Assembly (NCBI RefSeq): GCF_000720485.1 | Contig: NZ_JOAX01000013.1 | Span: 1-64,000, forward strand | Direction: 5' to 3' | Length of the DNA: 64,000 nucleotides | DNA from: Streptomyces ochraceiscleroticus | Lineage (GTDB): Bacteria > Actinomycetota > Actinomycetes > Streptomycetales > Streptomycetaceae | Shown: positions 18,524 through 27,091 of the stretch, piece by piece | How positions within the stretch are numbered: position 1 is the stretch's first letter | How the letters are laid out: each line of letters starts with the position of its first letter | Made by a program: the position numbers and the translations under genes | Notes under the pieces: generated by a model | Databases searched by the model: none | What the model was told of the DNA's origin: nothing | What the model saw: only the letters and a program-made list of their open reading frames with translations

Positions 18524-19201
18524 ATGCAAGCGATCAACGCCAGGGACGACATCAACGCCATGAACGGCATCTCGAACCGGATAGCCATCGAGCCCAGTGT
18601 TTTGTACTTCGGGACCCCCGTCGTCCTGCTGTCGACCGAGAATCAGGACGGGTCGTTCAACCTCGCCCCGATGTCCTCCGCTTGGGCGCTCGGGCAGACG
18701 GTGGTACTCGGGCTCGGCCGGGACGGGCAGACCGCGCGCAATCTCGGCCAGCGGCCCGACCTGGTGATCAACCTGCCGGACCCCGCGCTGTGGCCGGCGG
18801 TGGAGCGACTGGCGCCGCTGACCGGCCGGGATCCGGTGCCCCCGACCAAGGCGGCGGGCTGCCGCTTCGAGCCGGACAAGTTCGGCGCGGCCGGCCTGCA
18901 CGGCGAGCCTTCCCACATGGTCCGGCCGCCGCGCGTCGCCGAATGCCCCCTCCAGCTGGAGGCCCGCGCCGAGCGGGTGCAGCCCGACGTCTCCGGGGAA
19001 TTCGTCATCGTCGAGGCCGCCGTGCGGAAGGTGCACGCGGACCCCCGGCTCGTCGTCCCCGGCACCGACCACGTCGACCCCGCCGCGTGGAGCCCGCTCA
19101 TTTACAACTTCCGCCACTACTTCGGACTCGGTCCGGAACTCGGCCACTCCTACCGTACGCAGGCGCCCCGGAAGGTCGAGGCGCCTGCCGTACAACGGTG
19201 A
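18524..19201 (+). CDS. Flavin reductase-like FMN-binding protein
   Basis: A 225-residue protein of the flavin reductase-like split-barrel family. The typical first strand pairs VLYFGTPVVLLSTEN and DGSFNLAPMSSAWALG (FMN site), and RPDLVINLPDP are seen early; the C-terminal half, ending IYNFRHYFGLG, is conserved in similar actinobacterial proteins. Start at 18524 is one choice; ATG 18560 is also possible. Its substrate is not predictable. Likely repressed by the divergent ArsR-type regulator. Confidence 0.85.
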   Translation: MQAINARDDINAMNGISNRIAIEPSVLYFGTPVVLLSTENQDGSFNLAPMSSAWALGQTVVLGLGRDGQTARNLGQRPDLVINLPDPALWPAVERLAPLTGRDPVPPTKAAGCRFEPDKFGAAGLHGEPSHMVRPPRVAECPLQLEARAERVQPDVSGEFVIVEAAVRKVHADPRLVVPGTDHVDPAAWSPLIYNFRHYFGLGPELGHSYRTQAPRKVEAPAVQR

Positions 19202-19225
19202 GTTCCGTGCGTTTTCGTGGTGGTG

Positions 19226-21487
19226 TTACCGGAAGACGTGCTCGCCGCCCGTGACGGTGGTCGTGGAGCCGTCCGGGAGCAGTACGTCGGCCTCGACGCC
19301 CGGCGGGATGACGACGCGGACCTCGACCCCGGATTCCGTACGGCGCCAGTGTGATTCGACGCGGCCGTGCGGGGTCCGGAGGGTGGCCCCGGCCCAGTCG
19401 AGGCCGGGGCCGGGGGTCGGGGCGATGCGGAGGCGGGCGTAGCCCGGTGCCGCAGGCTGGATGCCGGCGACGACCTTGTAGAGCCAGTCGGCGACGGCGC
19501 CCAGCGCGTAGTGGTTGAAGCTCGTCATCTCGCCCGGATTGATCTTCCCGTCGGGGAGCATCGAGTCCCAGCGTTCCCAGATCGTCGTCGCGCCCTTCGT
19601 CACGGGGTAGAGCCAGGAGGGGCACTCCGTCTCCAGCAGCAGCCGGTACGCGTCGTCGACGTGCCCGGTCTCGGAGAGCGCCCAGGTGACGAAGGGCGTG
19701 CCGGCGAACCCGGTGGTGACGCGGTAGTCACGGTCGCGGACGACCTCGGCGAGGCGGCGACCGGCGGCCGCGCGCGTCGCGTCGTCCAGCAGGCCGAAGC
19801 AGATGGCCAGCGCGTAGACCGTCGCGCAGTCGGAGCGGATCCGGCCGCCGTCCTCGACGTAGTACTGCCGGAACGCCTCCTTGGTACGGTCGGCCAGCTC
19901 CTCCCAGCGCGCCGCGTCGGCGTCCTCACCGATGAGGCGTGCGGTCTCGGCGGCGAAGGAGGCCGAGCGGTACAGGCACGCGGTCGCGACGACACCGGCG
20001 TCGGCCTTGGCGGCCCACGGCTCGTGCGGCGAGGCGTCGGGGTCCAGCCAGTCGCCGAACTGGAAACCCTTGTCCCACAACCCGTTCTCCGAGAGGAGGG
20101 GGAGTACGGACTCCAGGTGCAGCACCATGCCCGGATAGTGCGCGGCGAGTTGCTCGCGGTCGCCGTACGCCTCCCAGAGGGCCTGCGGGACCCAGACCGC
20201 GGCGTCGCCCCAGATGGCGGTGGGTCCGTTCCACTTCTCGAACAGCGCCGGATCGGAGAAGTTCCCGTGCTTCAGGACGTCGGGGACGACGTGCGGCACG
20301 CCGTCGGGGCCGGCATGGCGGGTCTCCTCGGCGAGGTCGAGCAGCCATCGGTGGAGGAAACCCGACGTGTCGTACTGGAAGGACGCCGTGGCGGCGTACG
20401 CGGCGATGTCACCGGTCCAGCCGAGCCGCTCGTCCCGCTGCGGACAGTCGGTCGGGACGTGGAGGAAGTTGCCCTTCTGGCCCCATACCGAGTTCTCGAC
20501 GAGCCGGTTGACCAGGTCGTGCGAGCAGGTGAAGGTGCCGATGCGCGCCATGTCCGAGTGGACGACGACGGCCTCCAGCGCATCCTCCGTGAGCCGCCCG
20601 GGATACCCCGTGACCTCGGCGTACCGGAACCCGTGGAAGGTGAGCGTCGGCTCGAACTCGTCGTCACCGCCGGAGAGTACGAAGGTATCGGTGGCCTTCG
20701 CGGCGCGCAGCGGCCGCGTGCCGAGCTCGTCGTCCTCCAGTACCTCGGCGTGCCGGACGACGATCTCCGTGCCGGCGGGGCCCGTGGCACGCAGACGGAC
20801 CCAGCCGACGAGGTTCTGACCGAAGTCGACGAGGGTCCGGCCCTGCGGCGAGGTCCAGATGCGCTGCGGCCGCAGTACTTCCTGCCGGGTCGCTTGTGGA
20901 CCGGTTCGAGCGACGAGGGTGGCGCGGTCGAAGGCGGTCTCGCGGACCTCCAGCGGTACGCCGGTGCCGCGCAGCCGGGCGTCGATCCGCTCGCCGTTGT
21001 AGAGACTGTTCTCCAGGACCTCGCTCGTCCGTCCGGACCAGGAGGTGTCGGTCGGTACGGACTGGGTGTGCCCGTCGGCGAAGGTGATCTCGAGCTCGCC
21101 GATGAAGCCGATTTCCTCGCCGTAGTTGGCGTTCGCGCCCTCGAAGCCGAGGTCGCCGCGCCACCAGCCGTTGCCCAGCAGCACGTGGATGCCGAGGGTG
21201 TGGTGGCGGTCGTGGTCGTCGCCGTTGTTGTTGTCGTTGTCGAGGAGGTGGGTCACGTCGTACGTCTGGACCTCCAGCCGCCACTCGTAGGAGGTCCAGC
21301 CCGGATCGAGTACCGAGCCGGAGACCGGGCGACCGTCGATACGGGCCTCGTAGACGCCGTGGGCGCTCGCCCGCAGCCGTGCCGCGGTCACCTGCGAGCG
21401 GGGGGCGTCGAGGGCGACGGTCCGGTGCAGGACGACGGCGGCGGCGCGGTCGGTGCCGGCGGTGATCATCGTGGCGTTGTCGAGCAT
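19226..21487 (-). CDS. Alpha-L-rhamnosidase, GH78
   Basis: A 753-residue glycoside hydrolase that removes terminal L-rhamnose from plant glycosides and polysaccharides. The layout is an N-terminal beta domain, then the (alpha/alpha)6 catalytic domain. The signature DCPQRDERLGWTGD starts at Asp347 and includes the general acid region; ATTIWERWDSM and SFNHYALGAVADWLY are further family blocks. No signal peptide, so it acts inside the cell on imported substrates, consistent with the MFS gene 55 bases upstream. A polar insertion with DNDNNNGDDHDRHH near residue 82 is unusual. Confidence 0.95.
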   Translation of the reverse strand: MLDNATMITAGTDRAAAVVLHRTVALDAPRSQVTAARLRASAHGVYEARIDGRPVSGSVLDPGWTSYEWRLEVQTYDVTHLLDNDNNNGDDHDRHHTLGIHVLLGNGWWRGDLGFEGANANYGEEIGFIGELEITFADGHTQSVPTDTSWSGRTSEVLENSLYNGERIDARLRGTGVPLEVRETAFDRATLVARTGPQATRQEVLRPQRIWTSPQGRTLVDFGQNLVGWVRLRATGPAGTEIVVRHAEVLEDDELGTRPLRAAKATDTFVLSGGDDEFEPTLTFHGFRYAEVTGYPGRLTEDALEAVVVHSDMARIGTFTCSHDLVNRLVENSVWGQKGNFLHVPTDCPQRDERLGWTGDIAAYAATASFQYDTSGFLHRWLLDLAEETRHAGPDGVPHVVPDVLKHGNFSDPALFEKWNGPTAIWGDAAVWVPQALWEAYGDREQLAAHYPGMVLHLESVLPLLSENGLWDKGFQFGDWLDPDASPHEPWAAKADAGVVATACLYRSASFAAETARLIGEDADAARWEELADRTKEAFRQYYVEDGGRIRSDCATVYALAICFGLLDDATRAAAGRRLAEVVRDRDYRVTTGFAGTPFVTWALSETGHVDDAYRLLLETECPSWLYPVTKGATTIWERWDSMLPDGKINPGEMTSFNHYALGAVADWLYKVVAGIQPAAPGYARLRIAPTPGPGLDWAGATLRTPHGRVESHWRRTESGVEVRVVIPPGVEADVLLPDGSTTTVTGGEHVFR

Positions 21488-21542
21488 GCGTGACCTTCGG
21501 GGTGTGTGAGGTGCGGTGCGGAGGGAGGTGGCGTGAAGTGGG

Positions 21543-22853
21543 TTATGCGGGCGTCGGGTTGCTGCGCACGGGGACCGCCCCCTGGTCGCCGTCGATCTCG
21601 TCCTCCGCGTCGAATTCATTGCGCGTCCTGCGGCGGAAGGCCAGCCAGGCGGTGCCCAGGCCGATGGCGGTGGCGAGGCAGAGGCCCGCGTAGGTCAGCC
21701 GGGGACTGTACTGGAGGAGGGCCGGGGTGAGGACGGCCGCGACGGCGGCGAGGACCCGGGCCACGGCGATGATCCCGCCCTGCGCGGTGGACCGCAGCAT
21801 CGTCGGAAACGACTCCTGCGTCCAGACCTTCATGATCCCCTCGAAGGCGAGCATGCCGCCGGCGCCGCCCAGGATCCCCATCGTGACGAACGCCGGGAGG
21901 CTGAATCCCGCGACGGCGGGCGTCGCGTAGGACACGATGAGCATCACCGCGCCGGTCGCGAAGAGACGCATCCGGTGGTGGGTGCCGACGTACTTCATGA
22001 AGACCAGGCTGCTGAGCATGCCGAGCGGAAAGCCCAACAGGCTGAGCTGCGAGGCAAGTTCGACGCTGATCCCGACGACGTTGACGGCGATGTGGGTGTT
22101 GAACTGGCCATTGGTGTTGGCCGCGAGATTGGTCAGGCAGTAGAAGACCAGCAGCGCGAGGAACGGTTTGGCGTACGGGCGCTTGAACAGCTCGCCGAAG
22201 CGCACCCGCTCCGCGCGGACCGTCTCGATGCCGCGGCGTCGCTCGTCGCGGGCCCTGAGCCAGTACGGCGACTCGGGGATCCCGAGCCGGAGGAGCAGGA
22301 TGATCAGGGCGACGATGCCCACGTGGGCGTACAGGATCTGCCCGCCGAGCCGGCCGAGGCCGCCGACGAGGGAGGCGACGAGGGCCGTGGCGAGGATGCC
22401 GACCGTCCAGAGCATGTTCGACAGGCCGAGCAGCGCACCCCGGTTCTTGTCGGTCGCCGCCTCGGAAATCGTGGCGAGCGAGACGGGCAGGTCGGCACCG
22501 GTTCCCAGGCCCACGAGGGCGACGCCGGCCAGCATGAGCGGGAAGGAAGCCCCGAAGACCAGCAGCGTGGCACCGGCTACGGTCATCGCCATCGTCACGA
22601 GGAAGACGGCGCGCCGGCCGAAGGCGTCGCCGAGCTTGCCGCCGACGACGGCACCGATGGCGATGCAGAAGGTGAGGATGCCCGAGAGCCAGCCGAACTC
22701 GCTGCCGCTCAGGCCGATCGCGTCCTGGTAGATGACCAGCGCGGTGCCGTTCGAGACGATCGCTGCCGCGTCGATGTAGGACGCCATTCCGGAGACGACG
22801 CCCACCCGCCAGGGGTTGGGCGCTTTCGCGGTGAGGGGGAGGGGCTGAGCCAT
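21543..22853 (-). CDS. MFS transporter, probable sugar or glycoside importer
   Basis: A 436-residue membrane protein with about 12 transmembrane helices and a central cytoplasmic loop (ARDERRRGIETVRAERVRFG). The MFS motif GGKLGDAFGRRAVF lies after helix 2 and LGTGADLPVSLATISE resembles the sugar porter motif in helix 4-5. First gene of a two-gene operon with the rhamnosidase, so the substrate is probably a rhamnosylated compound. A 12-bp perfect palindrome about 70 bases upstream is the likely control site. Confidence 0.92.
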   Translation of the reverse strand: MAQPLPLTAKAPNPWRVGVVSGMASYIDAAAIVSNGTALVIYQDAIGLSGSEFGWLSGILTFCIAIGAVVGGKLGDAFGRRAVFLVTMAMTVAGATLLVFGASFPLMLAGVALVGLGTGADLPVSLATISEAATDKNRGALLGLSNMLWTVGILATALVASLVGGLGRLGGQILYAHVGIVALIILLLRLGIPESPYWLRARDERRRGIETVRAERVRFGELFKRPYAKPFLALLVFYCLTNLAANTNGQFNTHIAVNVVGISVELASQLSLLGFPLGMLSSLVFMKYVGTHHRMRLFATGAVMLIVSYATPAVAGFSLPAFVTMGILGGAGGMLAFEGIMKVWTQESFPTMLRSTAQGGIIAVARVLAAVAAVLTPALLQYSPRLTYAGLCLATAIGLGTAWLAFRRRTRNEFDAEDEIDGDQGAVPVRSNPTPA

Positions 22854-22922
22854 GACGGTTCCCCTTTGAAACGTCGCGTATGGAAAGCCTGGAGCAGCTT
22901 GAGTTACGGTGTGACCGCTGGC

Positions 22923-22934
22923 TGAATCGATTCA
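22923..22934. promoter_or_regulatory. LacI-type operator ahead of the MFS/rhamnosidase operon
   Basis: TGAATCGATTCA is a perfect 12-bp palindrome with a central CG, as in LacI/GalR-family operators. It lies 70 bases upstream of the MFS start codon. No LacI-family gene is nearby, so the regulator would be encoded elsewhere. Confidence 0.6.
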
Positions 22935-23033
22935 AGTGGCGATACCGTAAGGCGGCGGTGAACCGCTCCACAAGGGCGCTGCGCCGGGTTTCTCGACGAG
23001 GCGCTGAACCTCCTTCACGTGCGGGCATGCGGA

Positions 23034-23066
23034 ACGCCCCGCCGCAAGGGGGAGATGGCGGGGCGT
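23034..23066 (-). terminator. Hairpin terminator after the chaplin gene
   Basis: ACGCCCCGCC (23034-23043) pairs with GGCGGGGCGT (23057-23066) around a 13-base loop. It begins 51 bases after the chaplin stop on the minus strand and is upstream of the MFS promoter region. Confidence 0.7.
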
Positions 23067-23116
23067 CCGACCGGAGACCGGCGTTGAATCGGTGCAGGCG
23101 TGATGGGGCTCGAGAA

Positions 23117-23353
23117 TCAGCTGTTCACGCAGGTGTTGCCGAAGGCGGGGTTGAGCAGTCCGACGACGTTGATGGTGTTGCCGCAGACGTTGACCGGAAT
23201 GTGGATGGGAGCCTGGATGACATTGCCGGAGGCGATGCCGGGCGAGTTCAGGGCGGCGCCCTGTGCACCGGAGTCGGCTGCTGCGACGCCCGCTCCTCCC
23301 AGGACAGCGGCGGCGGCCAGGGTGGTGGCGGCGACTGCGCGACGGATGCTCAT
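23117..23353 (-). CDS. Short chaplin
   Basis: A 78-residue secreted surface protein. A signal peptide covers about residues 1-29 (ALA-type end VAAADSG). The mature part is one chaplin domain: ASGNVIQAPIHIPVNVCGNT then VVGLLNPAFGNTCVN, with the two conserved cysteines. Short chaplins self-assemble into amyloid-like fibres that coat aerial hyphae and spores. ATG at 23351-23353 has AGGAGA upstream. No sortase signal, as expected of the short class (ChpD-H). Strong evidence that the organism is a spore-forming streptomycete. Confidence 0.97.
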   Translation of the reverse strand: MSIRRAVAATTLAAAAVLGGAGVAAADSGAQGAALNSPGIASGNVIQAPIHIPVNVCGNTINVVGLLNPAFGNTCVNS

Positions 23354-23534
23354 GATTGTCTCCTGATGTGAGGGAATGCCCGCACGGAGCATCTCCGGTG
23401 CGATGTGCAGAAAACGCCCGTAACCCGAACGGGTCACCAAACTCGCTGGTACGTATGCACATTCCGCCCACCGGTTGACCGCGCGCCGGCCGTCCGGCCG
23501 TCCGGGTGGCCGCCACCGACAGGGTCGACGAAGC

Positions 23535-24122
23535 TCAGCGACGCGTCGCCCGGTCGAGCAAAATTTCCGCGGCCGCGCGCGCGTGCCGGCCGTAATCCGG
23601 CTGATCCAGCACCATCGCGCGGCTGGCCGCGCCGTCGGCGAGGGTGACCAACTGCTCGGCGAGCGCGGCGGGCTCGGCGGCGCCCAGCTCCGCCGCCAGC
23701 TCGGTGACGAGCTGCGCCATCAGCAGCTTCTGCTCGCGCGCGTATGTGTGGATCTCGCTCAGCGGATCCGGGAACTCGACCGCGGCGTCGATGAACGGGC
23801 ATCCACGCACCGGGTTCGCGCCCGGTGCTGGGAGCTCGAACAGCCGGAGGACGCGTTCGCGGGGATCGAGATCCTCGCGGGTGAGCACGCTCTCCAGGGT
23901 CAGACCCGATGCGGCCAGCTCCCGCAAGTGGGCGATCACCAGGTCGCTCTTGACCGGGAAGTGCGCGTACAGCGTCCGTTTGGACACCGGCGCCGCCTCC
24001 GCGACCTGCTCCATGCCGGTCGCGTTGATCCCCTGCTTCGCGAACAGCAGGGCGGCCGCGGCCAGGATCCGCTCCCGCCCGCCGCGTCCCCGGCGCCGGG
24101 TCTTCGTGGTCGTCGCGCTCAT
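23535..24122 (-). CDS. TetR-family repressor, divergent from a nitroreductase
   Basis: A 195-residue repressor. The TetR helix-turn-helix is in residues 16-62 (RERILAAAALLFAKQGINAT, VSKRTLYAHFPVKSDLV). The C-terminal part contains a cysteine in VRGCPFIDAAVEF, a position found in several TetR proteins that sense electrophiles or thiol-active compounds; a redox role is only a guess. Two related palindromes at 24130-24151 and 24179-24208 in the shared upstream region are its probable operators, predicting repression of itself and of the nitroreductase. Confidence 0.95.
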   Translation of the reverse strand: MSATTTKTRRRGRGGRERILAAAALLFAKQGINATGMEQVAEAAPVSKRTLYAHFPVKSDLVIAHLRELAASGLTLESVLTREDLDPRERVLRLFELPAPGANPVRGCPFIDAAVEFPDPLSEIHTYAREQKLLMAQLVTELAAELGAAEPAALAEQLVTLADGAASRAMVLDQPDYGRHARAAAEILLDRATRR

Positions 24123-24129
24123 GGAGCAA

Positions 24130-24151
24130 AAGTATACGCGAACGTTTACTT
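24130..24151. promoter_or_regulatory. Operator 1 of the TetR/nitroreductase pair
   Basis: AAGTATACG (24130-24138) and CGTTTACTT (24143-24151) are inverted repeats with one mismatch around CGAA. Located 7 bases ahead of the TetR start codon, so it overlaps that gene's leader. Confidence 0.7.
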
Positions 24152-24178
24152 AAGAGCGGAGATGCTGTTACGGTCCAG

Positions 24179-24208
24179 ACTTAGGTACACGCTTCCGTGT
24201 ACCTAAGT
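24179..24208. promoter_or_regulatory. Operator 2 of the TetR/nitroreductase pair, long perfect palindrome
   Basis: Thirteen-base perfect arms, ACTTAGGTACACG (24179-24191) and its complement (24196-24208), flank a 4-base spacer CTTC. The inner part GTACACG-n4-CGTGTAC matches operator 1 (GTATACG-n4-CGTTTAC), giving a shared consensus. It ends 20 bases before the nitroreductase start. Confidence 0.85.
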
Positions 24209-24228
24209 GACCCCTCGAGGAGTGCCCC

Positions 24229-24936
24229 ATGAACCCGTCCGGCACGTCCGGCCCGCCCCACCGCACCGAGCTGAGCAGTCACGCCGAGAAGCTGATCCGC
24301 GGCCGCCGGGCGACCCGCGCCTTCCTGCCCGACCCGGTACCGGAGGAGACCCTGCGCGCGGTCTTCGCGCTCGCCGGCGCCGCGCCGTCCAACTCGAACG
24401 CGCAGCCCTGGCGAGTCGAGGTGGTGAGCGGGGCGCCGCGCGACCGTCTCGCCGACGCACTCCAGGCGGCCCACGCCGAGCGGCGCACCACGATCGACTT
24501 CCCGTACGACGAGGACATGTACTCGCCGGCGCAGCAGCGCCGCCGGGCCGCGTTCGGCGGCGAGCTCTACGGCGCGCTGGGCATCGGCCGGGACGACGTG
24601 GCGGCCCGCGGGGCCTACGACGCCGAGAGTCTGCGCTTCTACGGCGCCCCGCACGTCGCCTTCCTCTTCGTGACCGGTGATGCCGGGGCGCGGCTGGCCG
24701 CGGACGTCGGCATCTACACCCAGACGCTGCTGCTGGCGATGACCGCGTACGGCATAGACAGCTGCCCGCAAGGGCTGCTGAGCTTCTACGCCGACACCGT
24801 TCGCGAGGAACTAGGCGTGGCAGAGGGAAAGTTGCTCGTGGGAGTCTCCTTCGGTTACGCCGACGGGGCCGCACCGGTCAACCACCTCACGACCGGCCGG
24901 GCTCCCCTCGAAGCGACCACGACCTTTCACCGTTAG
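24229..24936 (+). CDS. Nitroreductase-family FMN oxidoreductase
   Basis: A 235-residue NAD(P)H- and FMN-dependent enzyme. The phosphate-binding RRATRAFLPDPVPEE start, the APSNSNAQPWRVEVV block near residue 52 and the late GVSFGYADG are family hallmarks. LGVAEGKLLVG precedes that last block. It probably reduces nitro or quinone compounds. CGAGGAG lies 7 bases before the ATG. Control by the divergent TetR through two operators is strongly suggested, so expression is probably induced by its substrate or a toxic relative. Confidence 0.93.
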   Translation: MNPSGTSGPPHRTELSSHAEKLIRGRRATRAFLPDPVPEETLRAVFALAGAAPSNSNAQPWRVEVVSGAPRDRLADALQAAHAERRTTIDFPYDEDMYSPAQQRRRAAFGGELYGALGIGRDDVAARGAYDAESLRFYGAPHVAFLFVTGDAGARLAADVGIYTQTLLLAMTAYGIDSCPQGLLSFYADTVREELGVAEGKLLVGVSFGYADGAAPVNHLTTGRAPLEATTTFHR

Positions 24937-24988
24937 GGACAGTGCGCCCCCCTGAGCCCGGTGGCGCGTCCCTGTGGGGGCGGGCCGG

Positions 24989-25750
24989 TTACCGGGGTGA
25001 TGTGCGCCGGAACGGGCCCTCGGTGGGCGGGCCGTCGATGACCGAGCGGACGAGGTCGTTGAGGCGGGTGTTGTGGCTGCGCGCGTAGGAGCGGAGCAGT
25101 TCGAACGCCTCCTCCATGGTCCACTCGAAGCGTTCCGCGAGCATTCCCTTTGCCTGCTCGATGGCGATCCGCGAGGTCAGGGCCGATTGCAACTGGTCGA
25201 CGTACCGTTGTTGCCTCTCATGAGCCACACCGATGACCGCCGCGTCGCTCATCGCTTGTGCTGCCCGGACGGATTCGCCGGGTAATGCGTGGTGGGGGCA
25301 GTGCTGGTGATGGAGATGGAGTGCGGCGATCGCCCGGTGCTGGTGGCGGAGGGGGATGACGGTGATGCCGGTGAATCCCTCGGACAGGGACCGGGGGACG
25401 AATCGCGGCCATCGGGAACGGAAGCTCGGGCGGTCGAGGGGGAGGTCGGCGAGCCGACGTCCGGTGCGGAGGGCTTCGAGGCCAGGGCCTTCGTCGAATT
25501 CCAGTTGTGCCTGTGCCAGTTGACCGGATGCGTGGTCCGATGCGGCTGCCACCGTAGGAGTGTTCTTGGTCCGCTCGTCCACGGAGATCACCGCCGTCGC
25601 CTCGACGCCCGGCAGCTTCTGGCTGTGGTCGGTCAGTCGCCGCAGGACGCCACCGTTGTCGAGGTCGCGTGGGGCAGTGTCGGCGAGGTCGAGGAGAAGA
25701 GGCGTCAACTGCTGGTGGACCGATGGCTGATGGGTCGTTTCGTCGCACAT
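24989..25750 (-). CDS. GAF-ANTAR regulator
   Basis: A 253-residue protein with a GAF sensor domain (about residues 30-165, including EFDEGPGLEALRTGR) and a C-terminal ANTAR domain (about 185-240: ALTSRIAIEQAKGMLAERF and ELLRSYARSHNTRLNDL). The conserved EQAKGML core of ANTAR is intact. ANTAR proteins bind two-hairpin RNA sites and block termination. Start at the ATG complementing 25748-25750 with AGGAGA upstream. Convergent with the nitroreductase gene. Its RNA target is unknown. Confidence 0.93.
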   Translation of the reverse strand: MCDETTHQPSVHQQLTPLLLDLADTAPRDLDNGGVLRRLTDHSQKLPGVEATAVISVDERTKNTPTVAAASDHASGQLAQAQLEFDEGPGLEALRTGRRLADLPLDRPSFRSRWPRFVPRSLSEGFTGITVIPLRHQHRAIAALHLHHQHCPHHALPGESVRAAQAMSDAAVIGVAHERQQRYVDQLQSALTSRIAIEQAKGMLAERFEWTMEEAFELLRSYARSHNTRLNDLVRSVIDGPPTEGPFRRTSPR

Positions 25751-26081
25751 GCGTAGTCGTCTCCTGTGGACCGAACGCCCGATGATCCTGGCTAGAATCT
25801 GACGTTGGCATGCTGCTGGGTCATATCTCAAGTGCACCCGCATCCTGGCAATGGTCGCTCAGCGGAGCAAGTGGGCTACTCCCGGTCAGCGCTGTGACCT
25901 TGGCGGATGCCATGCTTCCGGTTCAGTGCACGAGGAGCGTGGTGCGGACCCTGAACAGGTGAGGGCGCAGGTCGCGGCGTTGACCGCTGATAAGTGATGC
26001 CTTATCAGTCCGCACGGTATTCCTATCAATCCGTGCGGTATATCACTCAGCGCCCGGTCGGGGGCGGGTGAGGTCGCCGGA
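25751..26081. other. Intergenic stretch with two perfect inverted repeats
   Basis: No gene in these 330 bases. At 25987-26008 CTGATAAG and CTTATCAG flank TGATGC. Directly after, at 26010-26038, CCGCACGG and CCGTGCGG flank 13 AT-rich bases. Both lie downstream of the minus-strand gene ending at 26082, so the second may be its terminator; the first is more AT-rich and could be an operator. The segment is less GC-rich than its surroundings. Confidence 0.6.
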
Positions 26082-26333
26082 TTACTCGGCCGTGCCGTCC
26101 GGCCGGGGCGTGTTGCTTCGAGGCGGGGCGGCCAGCGGTTCGGCGGCCTCCAGGAGCAGTTCGATCGTCTTCTTGAGGCCGGCGAGGCGGTGCCGCATCT
26201 GGCCGCTCTGGTCGCCGGGGGCGAACGCCTCGGCCTCGGCCGCGTTGCTCGCCAAGTGGCGGCGGGCGAAGTCGATCATCGTGCGGAGTTGGGTCTGGTC
26301 GTCCATGACGGTGCGAGCCACAGGTCCCGCCAC
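26082..26333 (-). CDS. Small uncharacterised protein
   Basis: An 83-residue acidic/helical protein. The GTG complementing 26331-26333 has AGGAGG 8 bases upstream; the later ATG at 26306 (MDDQTQLRTMIDF) is an alternative. The middle, HLASNAAEAEAFAPGDQSG and RHRLAGLKKTIELLLEAAE, looks like two helices. No family recognised and no signal peptide. It stands alone between an ANTAR gene and a STAS gene. Confidence 0.65.
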   Translation of the reverse strand: MAGPVARTVMDDQTQLRTMIDFARRHLASNAAEAEAFAPGDQSGQMRHRLAGLKKTIELLLEAAEPLAAPPRSNTPRPDGTAE

Positions 26334-26587
26334 TGTGCCCACCTCCTCTCGCCGGGTGTTGCCTGAACGGACCGTACCGCAGAGACCGCACCAACTCCTC
26401 ACCGGAGAACGGCAGAAGGAGTGAGGCGGAAGGGACAAGGCGCAAGGGACAAGGTGCAAGGAGGGCAAGGAACAAGGCCGAGGGCGGAGCAAGCAGAAAA
26501 CTCGGGGAAATCACCTTGTTTCCGCCCGCGCGGCCCGTACGATCCGCAGCAACGAGGAAGTGGCATGGAGAGCGCCGGAGGTGCTGG

Positions 26588-27007
26588 ATGCCGTACGCCG
26601 ACGGACTGGCGATCACCACGCTCGCCTCCTGCGACACCGGCGCCGTGCTGCGCGTCAGCGGCGAACTCGACCACGGCAGCGAAGGCGTCTTCCGTGTCAC
26701 GATGGGCGCCTGCGTCGGCGCCGGTTACCGCTATCTGACCCTCGACTGCTCAGCGCTCACCTTCTGCGACTCCCGCGGCCTGAACTGCCTGCTGGGCCTG
26801 CACTGGCTCCTGCGCCGCCGCCAGGGCCGCCTCCTGCTGGCGTGCGTGGGCCGCCGCGTACGGCAGGTACTGGACCAGACCGGCAGCGGCGAGCTGCTCC
26901 CGGTGTTCACCACCGTCACCCGGGCCCTCGCCACCCTCCCCGAGGGGCACCGCCCCGTCTGGCCGCCCGACACGGCCCGCCGGCCCGCGGCCCAGGGCCC
27001 GGCCTGA
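26588..27007 (+). CDS. STAS-domain anti-sigma factor antagonist
   Basis: A 139-residue single-domain STAS protein. VLRVSGELDHGSEGVFRVTM is the first strand/helix, and YLTLDCSALTFCDSRGLNCL contains the phosphoacceptor region: the expected Ser is in CDSRGL. Such proteins release sigma factors by binding an RsbW-type kinase. CCGGAGGTG precedes ATG 26588. The partner could be the ATP-binding protein at 2943-3518 but nothing in the sequence proves it. Confidence 0.9.
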   Translation: MPYADGLAITTLASCDTGAVLRVSGELDHGSEGVFRVTMGACVGAGYRYLTLDCSALTFCDSRGLNCLLGLHWLLRRRQGRLLLACVGRRVRQVLDQTGSGELLPVFTTVTRALATLPEGHRPVWPPDTARRPAAQGPA

Positions 27008-27091
27008 CGATCTGCACCGCCCGCATCCTGCATGCCATCCTGACCTGACACTCTTTGACATGAGGGACATCGGGCCGAGGAGAACCTTCCG

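Noticed and set aside
19367-21493. 708-residue plus-strand frame across the rhamnosidase gene
   Set aside because: Antisense shadow; the minus-strand GH78 motifs are decisive.
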